In this document: positions 61,101-64,000 of the stretch, piece by piece
Numbering within the stretch: the stretch's first letter is position 1
Layout of the letters: each line of letters begins with the position of its first letter
Source: Actimicrobium sp035984655
Lineage (GTDB): Bacteria; Pseudomonadota; Gammaproteobacteria; Burkholderiales; Burkholderiaceae_D
DNA: 64,000 nucleotides
Assembly (NCBI RefSeq): GCF_035984655.1
Contig: NZ_JAXCHT010000003.1
Location: 1-64,000, forward strand
Direction of reading: 5' to 3'
The notes under the pieces: generated by a model
The model's database searches: none
Seen by the model: the letters and a program-made list of their open reading frames with translations, nothing else
What the model was told of the DNA's origin: nothing
Made by a program: the position numbers and the translations under genes

Positions 61101-64000
61101 CCGGCTTGGTTTGCATGACGCTGGCGCGGCGGAAATCGATGACGTCGGCGCTGCTGACAGGCTCCACTGCTGCGGCCGCTTCAGCCGGTTCGGTTGCCAT
61201 CCCGGCATCGGCAGGCAATGGGGCAGCGGCGCCGATCTCCTCGACGTCGGACAGGTCCGGCGCTTGGGGTTCAAGCGGCTCCTGGACAACGTCCGCAGGC
61301 GTCGCGACATCGGGCAATTCGGCGACCTGCTCGCTTGCCGGGATATCGGCAACCAGTTCTTCCACCGGTTCCGGCACGGTCGGCGGCTCCGGTTCAGCAT
61401 CCATATCCAGCGGCAACGCCGGTTCGTCGGCCACGAGCAGTGCTTCCGGCGGCATGTCTGCGACGGCGTCGGTCACGGTCGCTGCAACCAGCTCCAGCGG
61501 CGCGGCTTCGACAACCTCGTCGCTCGCATCGTCGAGCGCGATCAGCGCAGGAAAACTGAACGGTTCGCCATTGCGAACCCGGTCTGCGGCCTCGACCAGG
61601 TCACCGGCCGTGTGGTTCGAGCGCCCGTCGCGCTGCAGGTCGGCGACCCATGACGACAAGACCTCGACCGCCTTGTCGAGCAAGGCATACAAATTGGCCG
61701 AACCGCCCTGGCCCTCGGACAGACGCAGGTTGAGCACCTGTTCGATGCCCCACGCAGCTTCGCCAAAGGCATTGAGTCCAACCATCCGGCCACTGCCCTT
61801 GAGCGTATGAAAGGCGCGGCGCAACGTCGTCAGGTGGTAGGTATTGTGCGGATCACTGCGCGACTCCGGCGTCGTCTGGCGCACGGTGGCGAGCACTTCC
61901 TCGGCCTCGGAAAGAAAAATCTCCAGCAATTCGGCGTCAACAGCTTCGTCAGTTTGCGGCGCCTCGATAGTGGCGGTCACCAGCTCAGCCGGCAGCGGCG
62001 CCGCGGCGGTCGCGGCAATCAGTTCACTGAAACGATCCGGCGCTTCACCCTGCGCCGACTCCGACAGCATGGCCATGGCCGATCTTGCCCGATCGCTGGC
62101 GTCGGTGTCGTCGACCAGGGTCGCGTCGCGCTGAACCTGTTGCAATGCGTCGCGCAATTTTTCCTGCAACTCGGGATTGTCAGGATGTTCAACCAAAGAC
62201 ATGGCCAGGCTGGCGGACTGCTGCTGGTGGTGCTGCAGTTCTTCTTCGACGGTGGTGAGTCCGTCCAGCTCGGGAATATCAAGCGATATATCAGCCAGCG
62301 TAGCAATCAGATTGGCCTGAGCGATGACATGATCAGGCGCCGACAACTCCGCCTTTTCGTGCGCTGGAACATCCTCAGGCGTCAGCTTTTTTTCGATCAG
62401 GTTGGCGCGGAAAACGCCTTCCTTGTCATCGAAGCTGAAGCGACCCTTGACGGCATCGGGGTGCAATTGCAGCGTCTCGATAAAGAAACTGAGGGCACCA
62501 ATGTTTTGCGCGACGTCCTGGAAGCCATACACGTCCGGCTCGGCATCCGGCGCCGCGTCGATAAACGCCTGCACCGCAAGCTGGGTGTGTTGCACGGCCC
62601 GCATTGCATCATCCTGATCCAGCACCGCCAGGGCGCCACTGATCTGATGCAGGATTGGCGCGATGGCCGGCAGGCCGTCACGCTGGGTCGGATCGCGGAA
62701 GTATTCTTCGAGGCCCTTTTCGACCTGCCGCAAGCTGTTTTGCATTTCTGCGGCCAGCACCATCAGGGTCTGCCGTTGTTGTGCTTCGCGCGACATTTCG
62801 TCGAGCCATTCGCCCGGCTCAAGCGGCTCTTCGCCAGCCACGATCGACAACAGGCGGGCGGTGAGCGCATCGGCGCGCGCCGAAAACGTGTCGGCCAGGT
62901 GACTGATATTGTTCAGGGCATGTTCGACGAACAGCAAGCCGGTCGCCATCTCCAGACCGAGCTTGTCACCCGGTCGGGAATGCGCCGCATGGCGTGCGAT
63001 GCCCTTGAGTTCGCGCAGCAGTTTCGACAGCGAAGCCGATCCGAGCGAGGCGCCGGCATCCATCAGGCGCTGCATTTCTGCTTCATACGCATCTGCCGCG
63101 CTGCCATCGCCGCCGACAATCCGGTTCCACAGGTTCTTTGATTGTGCCAGGCGTTCCCTGGCCTGCGCCAGCGCGGCCACATCGACCTGACCATAGCGTC
63201 GGCTGGCGTAATCCTGCGGCACCAGGCCGTCGAGCTGATAAGCGGCGCGAATCTGTTGTGCCAGCACCGATGGATCCTGGATGCGGGCGACGAAAAACAG
63301 CGCATCGCGCAGCAATCGCTCGGCGATGCTGGCGGAGCCTTCGCTCAGACGACGGATTTGCAGATTGGTACGGGCAAATAACTGTTTGACATAGAGCTCG
63401 GTGGGGATCTGCCCGAGTGCGACGCCTTCGGCGAAACCGTGCAACACCCACCAGAACGCACGCGATTGCGGGTTGGTCTGGGCCTGCTCGATCTCGGCAA
63501 TGATGGCCAGCATGCCGGCAGCGCTCGATGGCGGCACCGGCGTATCGGATTTCTTCAGAAACGGCAGCAAGGCCATTTCAAAGCGCTTGCGCAAGCGCAA
63601 ATAATTGACGGGTGCTGCGCCACCTTGAGCAACCGGTGCCGGCAGGTTCGGACGCACTGCCAGATTCGGAAAGAACAGGTCGGCCGGATGAATCCGCTCG
63701 GCGCCGCGCAGCTGCAGCAGCGCCTGATAATAAGGAAACAGACGGACCGGCTGGTGCGCGCCGCCGGTCAGCAATTCTTCCAGATATTCGATCAACGCCT
63801 GGTAGGCGCTTTCAATGGTTTCGGCAGCGGCGGTGGTCAGCTCGATCTGCCCGCTTTCCATCCGTTCCAGCAAATCCTCGGTGGTTTCGGTGAGGATGGA
63901 AACCCCATCGATGTCGACAATCTGCAGCGCGCCATGCGCTTGATGCAACCAGGCCTTGGCGTGACGCAGTGTAGTGGAGCGCGCATCGGCGTCCTCCAGG
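58132..64000 (-). CDS. chpA: ChpA/PilL-type hybrid chemotaxis kinase, 5' end outside window
   Basis: 1955 residues are visible and the frame stays open to the window edge, so the true start is further right. Three HPt modules have intact phospho-His: FHTLKGSGRM (His codon 61807-61809), SHSLAGSSATVG (60937-60939) and LHTIKGSARM (60334-60336). The CheA core follows: dimerisation helices, HATPase (FEHLLRNAIVHGIE, SDDGSGIDLSRI, LAGRGIGMDVVRSEATGLGG) and a CheW-like domain (about 58640-59040). A receiver ends it, with phospho-Asp in VMLVDIEMPRMDGF (58357-58359) and Lys in YLGKPY. A Pro/Ala/Glu-rich linker occupies about 61150-61540. This is the twitching/type IV pilus Chp system kinase. Confidence 0.93.
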   Translation of the reverse strand, partial: LEDADARSTTLRHAKAWLHQAHGALQIVDIDGVSILTETTEDLLERMESGQIELTTAAAETIESAYQALIEYLEELLTGGAHQPVRLFPYYQALLQLRGAERIHPADLFFPNLAVRPNLPAPVAQGGAAPVNYLRLRKRFEMALLPFLKKSDTPVPPSSAAGMLAIIAEIEQAQTNPQSRAFWWVLHGFAEGVALGQIPTELYVKQLFARTNLQIRRLSEGSASIAERLLRDALFFVARIQDPSVLAQQIRAAYQLDGLVPQDYASRRYGQVDVAALAQARERLAQSKNLWNRIVGGDGSAADAYEAEMQRLMDAGASLGSASLSKLLRELKGIARHAAHSRPGDKLGLEMATGLLFVEHALNNISHLADTFSARADALTARLLSIVAGEEPLEPGEWLDEMSREAQQRQTLMVLAAEMQNSLRQVEKGLEEYFRDPTQRDGLPAIAPILHQISGALAVLDQDDAMRAVQHTQLAVQAFIDAAPDAEPDVYGFQDVAQNIGALSFFIETLQLHPDAVKGRFSFDDKEGVFRANLIEKKLTPEDVPAHEKAELSAPDHVIAQANLIATLADISLDIPELDGLTTVEEELQHHQQQSASLAMSLVEHPDNPELQEKLRDALQQVQRDATLVDDTDASDRARSAMAMLSESAQGEAPDRFSELIAATAAAPLPAELVTATIEAPQTDEAVDAELLEIFLSEAEEVLATVRQTTPESRSDPHNTYHLTTLRRAFHTLKGSGRMVGLNAFGEAAWGIEQVLNLRLSEGQGGSANLYALLDKAVEVLSSWVADLQRDGRSNHTAGDLVEAADRVRNGEPFSFPALIALDDASDEVVEAAPLELVAATVTDAVADMPPEALLVADEPALPLDMDAEPEPPTVPEPVEELVADIPASEQVAELPDVATPADVVQEPLEPQAPDLSDVEEIGAAAPLPADAGMATEPAEAAAAVEPVSSADVIDFRRASVMQTKPDDNVKRIGDLEISVPLHNIYLAETDELVRILGQDFAEWRHEPERPVSIQAVHASHSLAGSSATVGFKSLQEVAHALENILQMLARTPVALIIDDYDTLEHCVVVLKSMLQEFALGELPLPEPGQVNTLTALLHDLERRSLHVDAAVPSQLATTTLPLVAVHMDAPMQADADSGFLPDETAAPLELSAAFAEPVFANANEASADPALIIKDELDADLLPIFLEEGRDMLPQMGTALRAWQQDLNNQQPPQALLRLLHTIKGSARMAGAMTLGQHMHETETRIEHMMRTGAPSASELDELMMRHDRGVHLFDLLQHPPTAAMAAVAAGEPAQGGFVEQRSANSGKPPGNVPERRSQTRAPVAPVSVVPLVRVRADILDRLVNQAGEVSISRSKLETEVGTLRQSLGELTDNVSRLRDQLREIEMQAETQITSRMAHSPDREFDPLEFDRFTRLQEITRMMAESVSDVASVQQNLARTVDSATLDLTTQARLTRDLQQDLMRVRMVQFASISERLYRVTRQASKEVDKRVNLDIRGSAVEIDRGVLEKMAGPFEHLLRNAIVHGIESREARRAAGKSEIGELRVEIRQDGNEVVIQFSDDGSGIDLSRIRSKAESTGLLTHDSDITDAELTDMIFNAGFSTAQEVTELAGRGIGMDVVRSEATGLGGRISITSETGKGAQFTIHLPLTLAVTQVVILRTGDKTYAVPSVLVEQVQQLKANPLTAAYNDGGVQWQGSLVPLFYLPALLGDRDTAPLAQQYSPLIILKSGNDRVAIHVDEVQGNREVVVKNIGPQLARMIGIAGATVLGSGEIVLILNPVPLAQRAILELARAPGRSEDGAERLGAIAELDNAAPQSPHTESVQGLRTQSIIMVVDDSLTVRRVTQRLLVREGYQVVLAKDGVDALEQLQAITPDVMLVDIEMPRMDGFDLTRNVRGDERTRHVPIIMITSRTAEKHRNYARELGVNEYLGKPYQDHHLLQSIAGFLKASTPAE

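Overview
The window is GC-rich, gene-dense chromosomal DNA from a betaproteobacterium. Gene content and order point to Burkholderiales, probably near Oxalobacteraceae. Signs are the corC-lnt-glyQ-glyS-gmhB-plsC cluster, lptD-surA-pdxA-rsmA, amgK-murU beside pepP and ubiH, pyrR-pyrB-pyrC' with a non-catalytic dihydroorotase, and a ChpA-type type IV pilus chemotaxis kinase. It is a Gram-negative with a full LPS pathway. The family assignment is inference; no rRNA or tRNA gene was seen.

Layout. 1-228: right-hand end of an IS5-family insertion sequence that ends about 225 bp before corC. 454-8582 (+): eight closely spaced genes (corC, lnt, glyQ, glyS, gmhB, an acyltransferase, a YgjP-type metalloprotease, gloA). 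8583-9215: no gene, but a mosaic of four REP-like palindromes inside a 249-bp tandem duplication, then a likely bidirectional terminator. 9216-14663 (-): lptD-surA-pdxA-rsmA for outer-membrane assembly, vitamin B6 and ribosome maturation. 14764-18981 (+): amgK-murU-pepP-ubiH, every junction overlapping. 19020-24009 (-): an RND efflux pump with its lipoprotein adaptor, then a periplasmic cache-domain protein. 24318-25655: sulfurtransferase and a PPC/DUF296 protein, converging. 25681-28160 (-): an RsbQ-like alpha/beta hydrolase translationally coupled to a triple-PAS diguanylate cyclase, the most interesting module here. 28556-29510 (+): msrB-msrA. 29565-33370 (-): slyX, a DUF2288 gene, a YkgJ-type gene, uppP, recQ. 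33432-42464 (+): a TetR regulator with a clear promoter and overlapping operator, an isoaspartate methyltransferase-like gene, a rhodanese, a TolC-type channel, then a complete AcrAB/OprM-type tripartite pump. 42465-50173 (-): an unrecognised Ser/Thr-rich protein, waaA, waaC, a phosphohexomutase, a CapD-type epimerase/dehydratase and a sugar transferase for LPS and surface glycans. 50347-51165 (+): apaH. 51150-55778 (-): yqgE-ruvX-pyrR-pyrB-pyrC'-plsC, a tight operon. 55935-57434 (+): phrB. 57436-57897 (-): a second cache protein. 58132-64000 (-): a giant CheA/ChpA hybrid kinase whose 5' end lies outside the window.

Most genes are housekeeping, with envelope biogenesis as the main theme (Lnt, LptD, SurA, UppP, WaaA, WaaC, GmhB, AmgK, MurU, two acyltransferases). 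Accessory character is limited to the IS5 end, the REP mosaic, the hydrolase-cyclase pair and the unrecognised protein next to the efflux operon. Many starts were moved downstream of the longest reading frame; the reasons are given in the entries.
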